Shown: positions 23,373 through 32,251, counted from the stretch's first letter. The stretch: DNA of 39,121 bases from Massilia yuzhufengensis (GCF_900112225.1 NZ_FOLD01000043.1:1-39121), one strand, 5' to 3'. Made by a program: numbers and translations. Notes: generated by a model not told the origin, from the letters alone.

Positions 23373-25037
23373 GTGCCTCATCCCAAGAGCAACAATATCT
23401 TCCTGGTCGGCCTCATGGGGGCGGGGAAAACCACCATCGGGCGCCAGCTCGCGCGCAAGCTGGGCAAGCGCTTCGTCGATTCCGACCACGAGATCGAAGC
23501 GCGCACCGGCGCCACCATCCCCTGGATCTTCGAGATCGAGGGCGAGGGCAGCTTCCGCCGCCGCGAAGCCGAGATGATCCGCGAGCTCAGCGCCCAGGAC
23601 GACCTGGTGCTGGCCACCGGTGGCGGGGCCGTGCTGAACCCGGCCAGCCGCGCGCTGCTGGCCGAGCGCGGCACCGTGATCTACCTGCGCGCCGCCATCG
23701 GCAGCATCCTGCAGCGCACCTCGCACGACAAGAACCGCCCGCTGCTGCAGACCGCCGACCCGCGCGCCAAACTCGAAGAACTGCTGGCCATCCGCGACCC
23801 GCTGTACCGCGAGATTGCGGACCTGGTCATCGACACCGGCCGACCTAACGTACAATCGATGGTACAGACCATTTTGGACCAGCTCGCCGCGCAGGAGGCC
23901 ACTCATGCGGCCGCCCATGCGCGCCGGCTGGCAAGCGACCCGATGACCGAACCTGCACCAACTATCCTCAACGTCGAACTGGGCGAGCGCAGCTACCCGA
24001 TTGCCATCGGCCCCGGGCTGCTCGATAACGGCGCGCTGCTGGTGCGCCATATCGACGGCGGCAAGGCCGCCATCGTCACCAACACCACCGTCGCCCCGCT
24101 GTACCTGGCCAGGGTCGCCGGCGCCCTGCGCGCCGCAGGCCGCGACGTGGTCGAAATCGTCCTGCCCGACGGCGAAGAGCACAAGACCTGGCAGTCGCTC
24201 GGCCTGGTGTACGACGCGCTGCTGGCCAACCGCTGCGACCGCAAGACCACCGTCGTGGCGCTGGGCGGCGGCGTGATCGGCGACCTGGCCGGTTTCGCGG
24301 CCTCGAGCTACATGCGCGGCGTGCCCTTCGTGCAGGTGCCTACCACGCTGCTGTCGCAGGTCGATTCCTCGGTGGGCGGCAAGACCGGCATCAACCACCC
24401 GCTCGGCAAGAACATGATCGGCGCCTTCTACCAGCCGCGCGCCGTCATCGCCGACACCTCCACCCTCAATACCCTGCCGGCGCGCGAGCTCTCGGCCGGC
24501 CTGGCCGAAGTGATCAAGCATGGCGCCATCCTCGACGCCGCCTACTTCGACTGGATCGAGCAGAACATTGAAAAACTGGTCGCACGCGAACCGGAAGCGC
24601 TGGCCTACGCGATCGCCCGCTCCTGCGAGATCAAGGCCGAGGTGGTGCGCAAGGACGAACGCGAAGGCGGCCTGCGCGCCGTGCTCAATTTCGGCCACAC
24701 CTTCGGCCACGCGATCGAATCGGGCCTGGGCTATGGCAACTGGCTGCACGGCGAAGCCGTCGGCTGCGGCATGGTGATGGCGGCCGACCTGTCGGCGCGC
24801 CTCGGCCTGGTCGACGCGGCCACGGTGGAGCGCGTGCGCGCACTGGTGAAGGCGGCCGGCCTGCCGATCGTGGCGCCCGACCTCGGCGAGGAACGCTGGA
24901 TCGAGCTGATGGCCGTGGACAAGAAGAACGAGGGCGGGGCGATCAAGTTCATCCTGCTCAAGCCCCTGGGCAGCCCGTCGATCACGAGCGTGCCGCCCGA
25001 GGTCTTGCGGGCCACCCTGGCCGCCTGCGTGGCGTGA
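23373..25037 (+). CDS. aroKB: Shikimate kinase / 3-dehydroquinate synthase in one reading frame
   Basis: The frame is open from the GTG at 23373 to the TGA at 25035-25037 (554 residues). Residues 1-190 are a complete shikimate kinase: P-loop GLMGAGKT at 13-20, shikimate-site DSDHEIE at 36-42, and ATGGGAVL. Residues 191-554 are a complete 3-dehydroquinate synthase: NAD-binding GGGVIGDLAGFAASSYMRG, SVGGKTGINHPLGKNMIGAF, and metal-site segments LAEVIKHG, NFGHTFGHAIE and LHGEAV. They catalyse non-consecutive steps of the shikimate pathway. I checked codon by codon from 23821 to 23960 and found no stop between them. A separate AroB could still start at the internal ATG 23943 (MTEPAPTILNVELG). The two are usually separate genes, so a sequencing or assembly error is a possible alternative. 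Confidence 0.88.
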   Translation: MPHPKSNNIFLVGLMGAGKTTIGRQLARKLGKRFVDSDHEIEARTGATIPWIFEIEGEGSFRRREAEMIRELSAQDDLVLATGGGAVLNPASRALLAERGTVIYLRAAIGSILQRTSHDKNRPLLQTADPRAKLEELLAIRDPLYREIADLVIDTGRPNVQSMVQTILDQLAAQEATHAAAHARRLASDPMTEPAPTILNVELGERSYPIAIGPGLLDNGALLVRHIDGGKAAIVTNTTVAPLYLARVAGALRAAGRDVVEIVLPDGEEHKTWQSLGLVYDALLANRCDRKTTVVALGGGVIGDLAGFAASSYMRGVPFVQVPTTLLSQVDSSVGGKTGINHPLGKNMIGAFYQPRAVIADTSTLNTLPARELSAGLAEVIKHGAILDAAYFDWIEQNIEKLVAREPEALAYAIARSCEIKAEVVRKDEREGGLRAVLNFGHTFGHAIESGLGYGNWLHGEAVGCGMVMAADLSARLGLVDAATVERVRALVKAAGLPIVAPDLGEERWIELMAVDKKNEGGAIKFILLKPLGSPSITSVPPEVLRATLAACVA

Positions 25038-25042
25038 CGAGC

Positions 25043-26176
25043 ATGGACTTCGACGCCCGCCTCGCACCCTACGCAGCGCATTCGTCGAAGTCGCGCGGCC
25101 GCAGCCACCAGGAGCCGCCGGCCGGTTCGCGCAGCGAGTTCCAGCGCGACCGCGACCGCATCATCCACTCCACCGCCTTCCGCCGCCTGGAGTACAAGAC
25201 CCAGGTCTTCCTCAACCACGAGGGCGACCTGTTCCGCACCCGGCTCACGCACAGCATCGAGGTCGCGCAGATCGGCCGCACGCTGGCGCGCAGCCTGCAG
25301 CTCAACGAAGACCTGGTCGAAGCCTGCGCGCTGGCGCACGACCTGGGCCACACGCCTTTCGGCCACGTGGGCCAGGATGTGCTCAACGAGTGCATGAAGG
25401 ACTACGGCGGCTTCGAGCACAACCTGCAAAGCCTGCGCGTGGTGGACCATCTTGAAGAGCACTACGGCGCTTTCGATGGGCTGAACCTCACGTTCGAGAC
25501 GCGCGAGGGCATCCTCAAGCACTGTTCGCTCACCAATGCGCGCCAGCTGGGCGAACTCGGCCAGCGCTTCATCGGCCGCAGCCAGCCCAGCCTGGAAGCC
25601 CAGCTCACCAACCTGGCCGACGAGATCGCGTACAACAACCACGATATCGACGACGGCCTGCGTTCGGGCCTGCTCACCATGGCGCAGATGGAGGAAGTCG
25701 ACCTGTTCGCGCGCCACCGGCATGCGGTGGAGGCGCAGTATCCGGGCTTGCCGGGCCGGCGCGCGCTGTACGAGACCATTCGCCTGATGATCACGGCGAT
25801 GACGGCGGACCTGGTCGAGACCTCGGCGGCCTTGATTGCCGATGCGGCGCCGCAGGGGATCGACGACGTGCGTGCAGCGCCCCCCTTGATCCGGTTTTCC
25901 GAGACCATGCGCGCCGAGACCACGGCGCTCAAGCGCTTCCTGTATGCGAACCTGTACCGCCACTTCCAGGTCAACCGCATGCGCGTCAAGGCCAGCCGCA
26001 TCGTGCAGGAGCTGTTCGATGCGTTCATCAAGGACCCGGTGCTGCTGCCCAGCGATTACCAGGTGGAAGGCGATCCGATGCGGCAGGCGCGGAAGATCGC
26101 GGATTATATTGCGGGGATGACGGACCGGTATGCGATCAGGGAGCATCGGAGGATTTTTTCGCTGGATCATTTCTGA
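25043..26176 (+). CDS. dgt: dGTP triphosphohydrolase-like protein
   Basis: This HD-domain metalloenzyme hydrolyses dNTPs (classically dGTP) to the nucleoside and triphosphate. From the ATG at 25043 it has 377 residues. A GTG at 25034 overlapping the aroB stop (GTGA) would add three residues and cannot be excluded. Motifs: SEFQRDRDRIIHSTAFRRLEYKTQVF near the N-terminus, the first metal histidine in TRLTHSIEVAQIGRT, the HD pair in CALAHDLGHTPFGH, and a later LADEIAYNNHDIDDG that completes the metal site. The short form without the E. coli Dgt insertions matches type 2 family members. It is likely cotranscribed with aroKB and is convergent with mutY across a REPIN. Confidence 0.92.
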   Translation: MDFDARLAPYAAHSSKSRGRSHQEPPAGSRSEFQRDRDRIIHSTAFRRLEYKTQVFLNHEGDLFRTRLTHSIEVAQIGRTLARSLQLNEDLVEACALAHDLGHTPFGHVGQDVLNECMKDYGGFEHNLQSLRVVDHLEEHYGAFDGLNLTFETREGILKHCSLTNARQLGELGQRFIGRSQPSLEAQLTNLADEIAYNNHDIDDGLRSGLLTMAQMEEVDLFARHRHAVEAQYPGLPGRRALYETIRLMITAMTADLVETSAALIADAAPQGIDDVRAAPPLIRFSETMRAETTALKRFLYANLYRHFQVNRMRVKASRIVQELFDAFIKDPVLLPSDYQVEGDPMRQARKIADYIAGMTDRYAIREHRRIFSLDHF

Positions 26177-26221
26177 TCGAGTCGATTCTCCGCAGCGCCG
26201 CCATTGACCCGCGCCCCCCGC

Positions 26222-26334
26222 ACGTCGTTCCCGCGAAGGCGGGAACCCAAGTTCGTCGCGTCATGTTGGCGGGTGCACGCAAGCGTTTGCAGTATGCGTG
26301 CAAACTTGGATCCCGGCCTTCGCCGGGAGTCGTA
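26222..26334. repeat. REPIN: inverted pair of GAAGG-centred REP sequences
   Basis: The left unit has TTCCCGCGAAGGCGGGAA followed by CCCAAGTTCG (26229-26256). The right unit is the inverse, CAAACTTGGA followed by TCCCGGCCTTCGCCGGGA (26301-26328). The spacer is about 45 nt. Each unit is a hairpin with a GAAGG-type loop followed by a conserved CCAAGTT tail. The same family recurs at 35885-35916 (single unit) and 36672-36779 (pair). It lies between the convergent dgt and mutY genes. Confidence 0.82.
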
Positions 26335-26397
26335 GGCGCCAGTGGCGCGTATGACGGTTTTTAAGCTAGCAATGAAATGAACCTAGCGCGCGGCTTC

Positions 26398-27501
26398 TCA
26401 ACCAAACAAGCCCGGCCGCCCCAACTCCAGCAACAGCTTCTTCACCGGCGCCGGCAAGGGCGCATCCGCGATCGCCTGCAGGTCCCACCACACATGCCTT
26501 CCGGTCGCCCCGCCCCGCGCCGACAATCTCACCTGCCACGGCGCGATATGCAGCTTGTAGTGCGTGAACACATGCACCAGCGGGCGCAGCGCCTCGACCT
26601 CGTCGACGGTCCCGAACTGCGCACCGGCTGCCACCACGGAAGCTGCCGCCACCGCATCCACCTCGCCCCCCAGGTGCCCATCCACTTCCGGCAGCGACAG
26701 CAGCCCGCCCCAGATACCGCTCGACGCCCGCTGTTCCAGCAGCACCTGACCGCCATCGATCACCACCAGCAGCGCGGCGCGCTTTTCCGGCGAGGTCTTT
26801 TTCGGTTTGCGTACCGGCAGTTCCGCCGTGCGCCCGGTGGCGTACGCGACGCAGCGCTCGCGCAGCGGGCAGCGCGGGCAATCGGGGCGGCTGCGCGTGC
26901 ACAGGGTGGCGCCCAGGTCCATCAGGCCCTGGGTGTACGACTCGACGCCCGTTTCCGGCAGCAGCGCTTCGGCGCGGCGCCACAGCGCGTCTTCGACCCG
27001 TTTCTCGCCCGGGTACTGCTCGATGCCGAATACGCGTGCGAACACGCGCTTGACGTTGCCATCCATGATCGCGGCGCGCGCGCCCACCGAGAATGCGGCG
27101 ATCGCCGCCGCGGTCGAGCGGCCGATGCCGGGCAGCTCGGCCAGCAGCGCCGGGTCGCCTGGAAAGATGCCGCCGTACTGCTCCACCACGCGCTTGGCGC
27201 AGGCGTGCAGGTTGCGCGCCCGGGTGTAGTAACCCAGGCCGCTCCAATGGGCCATCACATCTTCCGATGGCGCCTCGGCCAGCGCCTGCACGGTGGGGAA
27301 GCGTTCCAGGAAGCGGCCGTAGTAGCCGAGCACCGCGGCGACCTGGGTCTGCTGCAGCATGATCTCGGACAGCCAGATGCGGTAGGCGTCGGTCGTGTTC
27401 TGCCACGGCAGCGTGTGGCGGCCGTGGCTGCGCTGCCAGTCGATCACGGCCTGGGAGAAGGTGGGGTCGGCCAGCTGGTCGAATTCGGTGAGGCGTTTCA
27501 T
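26398..27501 (-). CDS. mutY: A/G-specific adenine DNA glycosylase
   Basis: MutY removes adenine mispaired with 8-oxoguanine, completing the GO repair system with MutM. The 367-residue protein has catalytic E46 in LSEIMLQQTQV. The helix-hairpin-helix is at about 122-133 (ELPGIGRSTAAA), with D147 in MDGNVKRV. The 4Fe-4S cluster cysteines are C201, C208, C211 and C217 (C-X6-C-X2-C-X5-C). A C-terminal NUDIX-like domain recognises 8-oxoG (ALLVVIDGGQVLLEQRASSGIWGGLLSLPE). Its ATG overlaps the stop of the upstream dynamin-like gene (ATGA), and mutM lies just beyond, so the two base-excision glycosylases share one operon with the GTPase. Confidence 0.97.
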   Translation of the reverse strand: MKRLTEFDQLADPTFSQAVIDWQRSHGRHTLPWQNTTDAYRIWLSEIMLQQTQVAAVLGYYGRFLERFPTVQALAEAPSEDVMAHWSGLGYYTRARNLHACAKRVVEQYGGIFPGDPALLAELPGIGRSTAAAIAAFSVGARAAIMDGNVKRVFARVFGIEQYPGEKRVEDALWRRAEALLPETGVESYTQGLMDLGATLCTRSRPDCPRCPLRERCVAYATGRTAELPVRKPKKTSPEKRAALLVVIDGGQVLLEQRASSGIWGGLLSLPEVDGHLGGEVDAVAAASVVAAGAQFGTVDEVEALRPLVHVFTHYKLHIAPWQVRLSARGGATGRHVWWDLQAIADAPLPAPVKKLLLELGRPGLFG

Positions 27502-29411
27502 GCTGCGGGCTTGTCGTTTTCCAGTGCGTGCGCGACTTGCGCGGCCATGCGGGCCAACAGGGCGCGGGTGTCTTCCAGCGCGCGCTGGGTCGCTTCGAAA
27601 GCGCTGATTTTCTGTTCCAGGCTGTCGGTGGCTTCGAAGATGCGCCCGATCGAGGCCTGGCGATGGCGCAGCTGGTCGCGGTGCTGGCGGATGGCCGCTT
27701 CCAGCGGCGCCATGATCACCTTGAGCCAGGCTTCGGCATCCAGGTTGGCGGAGCGGTAGATGTGGCGCACGCGCGAGGCGATCGAATCGAAGAAGCGCTC
27801 CAGCAAGGTCGCGCGGCTGGTCATGAGCAGGGTGGCGGTGCCGAACTGCTTCAGGAACAGCGCTTCGACTTCGTCGAGTTCGCGGCGGTAGCGCTCCAGC
27901 GAAAGCGGCATCGGGCTGGCCAGCGCCAGGCCGTGTTCGGTGGCGAACTTGCGGATCATGCTGTCCATCATGGCGCCGATTTCCGCCACCTTGGTGGCGG
28001 AGGCGTCGAGATGCGCGCGCATCGCCTCGAAGTAGCTGCGCACCGGCGCGCGCATGCCGGTCGCGAAGCGCGAGGCCTGCATCGCGGCGCGCACCGCGTC
28101 GCCCTGGTCCTGCACGGTGTCCATGCCCAGCGTCGAATACAGCTCGGTGGACAGGCGCGCGAACACGGCGCGCGTGCCCTGCAGCTTGAGCAGGCTGGCG
28201 TCGAACTCTTTTTTCTCGGCGTCGACGCGGCGCATCATGTGGGCGATCACGCCCTGGTTCTTGCCGCGCAGGCTGCGCAGCTCCTGCAGCTGCTCGACCA
28301 GGTCGCGCGTGCGGGCGGCGGCCAGCGCGGCCTGGCCGGCGGCCAGCGCCTCGAGCTCCTGGCGCAGCTGGCGCTGCACGATGTCGCGGCGCGCCGGCAC
28401 CAGGTCATGGAACAGCGCCGCCTCCAGCGTGGCCAGCCGGCTCTTCTCGTACAGGGCCATGTCGCCGTTGATCTTGCCGACCAGCGCCTTTTGGGCCGAC
28501 ACCGGGTACACGCGCGCGCTGTCCAGGCCCAGCATCTGGGCCACGTCCTGCTGCTGGCGCGCGATCTCGGCGTCGTTTTCCTGCGGCGTGCGCAGCTCGT
28601 CCCACATCGCGTCGATCTTGTTGAGCACCGCCAGGCGCCCCGGCCCGTTGCCGATGTGCGTGCGCCAGACGTCGATATCGCTCTTGGTCACGCCGGTTTC
28701 TGCGGCCAGGACGAACAGCACCGCATGCGCGTTCGGGATCAGCTTGAGGGTCAGTTCCGGCTCGGTGCCGATCGCGTTCAGGCCGGGCGTATCGAGGATC
28801 ACCAGGCCCTGCTTGAGCAGCGGGTGGGGCAGGTTGATGATCGCGTGGCGCCACTGCGGGATCTCGACCGTGCCGTCGGCGCCGAGGCTGGTCGCCATGT
28901 CCGGGTCTTCCGGGTCCCACAGGCCGTAGCGCTCGGCCTGCGCGGCCGGCACGCGGCGGGTCTGGCTCACCTGGCGGAAGGCTTCGCTCATGCGCTCGGG
29001 CGCGTCGAGGTCCAGCGGCAGCACGGTCCAGCTGGCGGCGTCGTCGCGGAAGTCGCTGGTGGACAGGTGCTGGACGCGGGTCTCGATCGGCAGCAGGCGG
29101 ATGCAGGGCGGCAGGGCGGCGTCGTACAGCAGCTCGGTCGGGCACATCGTGGTGCGTCCGGCGCTGGAGGGCAGGATGCGCTGGCCGTAGTCGGCGAAGA
29201 AGATCGCGTTGATCAGTTCGGTTTTACCGCGCGAGAACTCGGCCACGAAGGCGACCGACAGGCGGTCGTCGCGCAGGCGCGCCAGCGCGCGATCGAGATG
29301 CTGCTCGCCGGCGCCGTCGACCAGGGCGTGTTCGCGCAGCGCGGCGCCATAGGCTTCCAGCGATCCCGCGACGGCGGCGCGCCAGGCGCCATATTCTTGA
29401 AGTTCCTGCAT
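27498..29411 (-). CDS. Dynamin-like large GTPase
   Basis: This 637-residue bacterial dynamin-family protein starts at the ATG 29411 (MQELQEYGAWRAAV). The G domain has a P-loop reading AEFSRGKTELINAIFF (about 56-71). It has Ala in place of the first Gly of the canonical GxxxxGKS/T. Switch threonines follow in SSAGRTTMCPTELL, then G3 DTPGLNAIG and G4 LNKIDAMWDEL. The rest is mostly helical with coiled-coil stretches (LRQELEALAAGQAALAAARTRDLVEQLQELRSLR), as expected for a stalk. No obvious transmembrane segment is seen. Bacterial dynamins remodel or protect membranes; a specific role here is unknown. It lies between mutM (19 nt upstream) and mutY (4-nt overlap), an arrangement I associate with Burkholderiales. 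Why a membrane GTPase travels with oxidative DNA-repair genes is unclear. Confidence 0.88.
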   Translation of the reverse strand: MQELQEYGAWRAAVAGSLEAYGAALREHALVDGAGEQHLDRALARLRDDRLSVAFVAEFSRGKTELINAIFFADYGQRILPSSAGRTTMCPTELLYDAALPPCIRLLPIETRVQHLSTSDFRDDAASWTVLPLDLDAPERMSEAFRQVSQTRRVPAAQAERYGLWDPEDPDMATSLGADGTVEIPQWRHAIINLPHPLLKQGLVILDTPGLNAIGTEPELTLKLIPNAHAVLFVLAAETGVTKSDIDVWRTHIGNGPGRLAVLNKIDAMWDELRTPQENDAEIARQQQDVAQMLGLDSARVYPVSAQKALVGKINGDMALYEKSRLATLEAALFHDLVPARRDIVQRQLRQELEALAAGQAALAAARTRDLVEQLQELRSLRGKNQGVIAHMMRRVDAEKKEFDASLLKLQGTRAVFARLSTELYSTLGMDTVQDQGDAVRAAMQASRFATGMRAPVRSYFEAMRAHLDASATKVAEIGAMMDSMIRKFATEHGLALASPMPLSLERYRRELDEVEALFLKQFGTATLLMTSRATLLERFFDSIASRVRHIYRSANLDAEAWLKVIMAPLEAAIRQHRDQLRHRQASIGRIFEATDSLEQKISAFEATQRALEDTRALLARMAAQVAHALENDKPAA

Positions 29412-29430
29412 CGGTGTGATTGCCTTAAAT

Positions 29431-30264
29431 TCAACGCTGGCACTGGACGCAATAGAAGGTCGAGCGCTGGCCCTGCTTGATCTGGCGGATTGGCGTTCCA
29501 CAGTTGCGGCAAGGCACTCCTGCACGATCATAGACGAAATATGTCTGCTGGAAATATCCAGATTGCCCGTTTACCGCAATAAAGTCCTTCAGCGTGCTGC
29601 CACCCTGGACGATGGCGGCGGCGAGGATCTCCTTGATTGCGTCAGCCAGCCTGTCATAGCGGGCGCGGCTGATGCGCGCGGCCGCCGTCTTCGGGTTGAT
29701 TCCGGCACGGAACAGGCTCTCGCAGGCGTAGATATTGCCCACGCCGACCACGATGTCGCCCGCCAGCAGCACTTGCTTGATCGGCGCGCTGCGCTTGCGG
29801 GTCGCGCGCCACAGCAGCTCGCCCGAAAACCCGTCGCCCAGCGGCTCCACGCCCAGGCCGCGCAGCAGCATGTGCTCGTCCAGCCCGCCTTCATCCTTGT
29901 CGTGCCACAGCACGGCGCCGAAGCGGCGCGGGTCGTGCAGGCGCAGCACCTGGCGGCCGTCCGGGCCGTCGACGACGAGGTCGAAGTGGTCGTGCTTGCG
30001 CGGCTCGACCCCGGGCGGCAGCACGCGCAGGTGGCCGGACATGCCGAGGTGGACGATGAGGGTGCCGTGCTCGAAGCAGATCAGGAGGTACTTGCCGCGG
30101 CGGTCGGTGTGCGTGATGCGGCGCCCGACCAGCAGCTCGGACAGCGCGGGCGGGAAGGGCCAGCGCAGGCCTTCGCGGCGCAATACCACCTGCTGCACGA
30201 TGCGGCCTTCGATATGGGGCGCGACACCGCGCCGGGTGACTTCGACTTCTGGCAGTTCAGGCAT
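29431..30264 (-). CDS. mutM: Formamidopyrimidine-DNA glycosylase
   Basis: MutM (Fpg) excises 8-oxoguanine and formamidopyrimidines and cleaves the abasic site. The ATG at 30264 is fixed because the mature protein must begin PELPEVEVTRR (catalytic P2 and E3 after Met removal). The 277-residue protein has K58 in DRRGKYLLIC, the H2TH region (LLAGDIVVGVGNIYACESLFRAGI) and a C-terminal zinc finger. Its cysteines are in CRNCGTPIRQIKQGQRSTFYC and VQCQR. It is the first gene of the mutM-dynamin-mutY cluster and is divergent from the TPR lipoprotein gene across 105 nt. Confidence 0.97.
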   Translation of the reverse strand: MPELPEVEVTRRGVAPHIEGRIVQQVVLRREGLRWPFPPALSELLVGRRITHTDRRGKYLLICFEHGTLIVHLGMSGHLRVLPPGVEPRKHDHFDLVVDGPDGRQVLRLHDPRRFGAVLWHDKDEGGLDEHMLLRGLGVEPLGDGFSGELLWRATRKRSAPIKQVLLAGDIVVGVGNIYACESLFRAGINPKTAAARISRARYDRLADAIKEILAAAIVQGGSTLKDFIAVNGQSGYFQQTYFVYDRAGVPCRNCGTPIRQIKQGQRSTFYCVQCQR

Positions 30265-30369
30265 GGGAATGGGGATTGATGTAAATTCTGGGCAGCAAAC
30301 TCGCTGCGGCGCACGCGGGCGCATGCTTGGGCGTAGAATCAGACAACATCTCAACACCCCGGACTTGCC

Positions 30370-32184
30370 TTGAAAAACGCTTTCGTCATTGTAACTCTCT
30401 CCAGCATCCTGGCGGCGTGCGCTGTCGCGCCGCAACAGCAGCCGGCGCCCGCCACGGCAGTCGCCGCCGAGGCGCCGCCCGGGCAGGAACAGGACGTTGC
30501 AACGGCCGCCGACGAGGAAGAGGCCGAATCCAAGGCCAGGGCCGAAGCCGACGCGCGCCTGCCCAAGGTCGAACTGACCAGCAGCATGCTGAACCAGTTA
30601 CTTAAGGCCGAGTTCGCATTCCGCAAGGGCGACTGGCAGGGACCGTACCTCACCATGATGGCCCTGGCCCAGCAGACCCGCGACCCGCGCCTGGCGCGCC
30701 GCGCGGCCGAGATCTCGGTGGCGGCCCGCCAGGCCGACGACACGCTGGCGGCCGTGCGCCTGTGGCGCGGGCTCGACCCGGAATCCGACGATGCGACCCA
30801 GTATTTCGTCGGCATGGTGGTCACGTCCGACAACATCGCCGAAGTCGAACCGATCTTTGTGGAGCGCCTCAAGAATGCCCCGCCTGACCGTCGCGGCATG
30901 CTGATGTTCCAGATCCAGCAGCTGCTGGGACGCGCCAAGGACAAGGAAGCGGCCGGCGCCATGCTCGAGCGTGTCATTGCGCCTTACCGCGGCACGTTCG
31001 AGGCGCATATCGTGCAGGCCCAGGCGGCGCTGGCGCGCGGCGACCGCGATGCCGCCCTGCGCGCGGCGCAAGCCGCGCTGGCCGCCAAGCCGGATGCCGA
31101 AATCGCCATGCTCATGATGGCCCAGGTGATCGAGGACGACGCCAAGGTGGCGCCCATGCTCGAACAATTCCTCAAGGCCCACCCTGAAGCGCGCGAGGTG
31201 CGCGCCGCCCATGCCCGGGTGCTGGTGAACCAGAAGCAGTACCCGCAGGCGCGCGCGCAGTTCGAAGCCCTGCTCAAGGGACGGCCGGACGACGCCGGCA
31301 ACCTGTACGCCCTTGGCGTGCTGGCCACGCAAATGAACGATGCCCAGGGCGCCGAAAGCTATTTCACCCGCTTCATCGAGGTGCTCGGCCGCAGCCCGGA
31401 AGACGACCGCGACCCCACCCGCGCGCTGCTGATCCTGGCCCAGCTGGCCGAAGACCGCCGCGACTACGCTGCCGCGCTGGGCTGGCTCGAGAAAGTGCCT
31501 GCCGGGACCGAACCAGCGCTGCTGTTCAGCTCCCAGCTGCGCCGCGCCGCCTTGCTGGCCAAGGGCGGCGACCTGGCGGGCGGGCGCAAGCTGCTGGCCG
31601 GCCTCACACCGGCCGAGCCGGCCCAGCAGGCCCAGGTGGCGGTGGCCGAATCGCAGATGCTGCGCGACGCCGGCCGCCTGCTCGAGGCCTATACGCTGAT
31701 GGACGCGGCCGCCAAGCGCTTCCCCAAGAACCCCGACCTGCTGTACGACTTCGCGCTGCTGGCCGAGAAAATCGGCCGCATGGACACCATGGAAAAGGCG
31801 CTGCGCGAGGTCATGGCGCTGGCCCCGGACAACCACCATGCCTACAACGCCCTGGGCTATTCGCTGGCCGAACGCAATATCCGCCTGCAAGAGGCCTACA
31901 CCCTGATCGCCAAGGCGCTCGGGATGGCGCCGGGCGACCCCTTCATCATGGACAGCATGGGCTGGGTGCAGTATCGCCTGGGCAACCTGGACGAAGCCGA
32001 GAAGCAGCTGCGCAGCGCCTACACCTTGCGGCGCGACCCGGAAATCGCCGTCCACCTGGGCGAGGTGCTGTTCCAGAAGGGCCAGCAGGCCGCGGCCCAG
32101 GAACTGTGGCGCGAAGCGCGCGCCAAGGACCCGCAGAACGACACCCTGCGCAGCACGCTGGCGCGCCTGCGCCAGAGCCTGTGA
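30370..32184 (+). CDS. Tetratricopeptide-repeat lipoprotein
   Basis: This 604-residue protein is built almost entirely of TPR-like helical repeats, for example AHARVLVNQKQYPQARAQFE and the C-terminal HHAYNALGYSLAERNIRLQEAYTL and DSMGWVQYRLGNLDEAEKQL. It is preceded by a lipoprotein signal: KNAFVIVTLSSILAAC, lipobox cysteine C17. The only start that preserves this signal is the TTG at 30370; the next ATG lies well downstream of the lipobox. No strong Shine-Dalgarno precedes it. A 40-residue acidic/alanine-rich linker follows the cysteine. It is cotranscribed with lolB (67 nt) and ispE. Members of this family are often annotated only as TPR proteins, and its partner is unknown. An envelope scaffold role is inferred. 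Confidence 0.87.
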   Translation: MKNAFVIVTLSSILAACAVAPQQQPAPATAVAAEAPPGQEQDVATAADEEEAESKARAEADARLPKVELTSSMLNQLLKAEFAFRKGDWQGPYLTMMALAQQTRDPRLARRAAEISVAARQADDTLAAVRLWRGLDPESDDATQYFVGMVVTSDNIAEVEPIFVERLKNAPPDRRGMLMFQIQQLLGRAKDKEAAGAMLERVIAPYRGTFEAHIVQAQAALARGDRDAALRAAQAALAAKPDAEIAMLMMAQVIEDDAKVAPMLEQFLKAHPEAREVRAAHARVLVNQKQYPQARAQFEALLKGRPDDAGNLYALGVLATQMNDAQGAESYFTRFIEVLGRSPEDDRDPTRALLILAQLAEDRRDYAAALGWLEKVPAGTEPALLFSSQLRRAALLAKGGDLAGGRKLLAGLTPAEPAQQAQVAVAESQMLRDAGRLLEAYTLMDAAAKRFPKNPDLLYDFALLAEKIGRMDTMEKALREVMALAPDNHHAYNALGYSLAERNIRLQEAYTLIAKALGMAPGDPFIMDSMGWVQYRLGNLDEAEKQLRSAYTLRRDPEIAVHLGEVLFQKGQQAAAQELWREARAKDPQNDTLRSTLARLRQSL

Positions 32185-32251
32185 AATAATGGCAAGCTGG
32201 GCCGGACGCGCGATGCGGCCGGCAGGTCCCCTGCTACTTACCAAGTCAACG

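Noticed and set aside
23334..25067. A 577-codon minus-strand frame opposite aroKB
   Set aside because: Antisense shadow of the aroK-aroB frame. Its start would lie outside any promoter context and no family motif is seen.
26222..26334. Possible CRISPR-like repeats
   Set aside because: Units are inverted, not direct and evenly spaced, there are only two per site, and no cas genes are present. They fit a REPIN.
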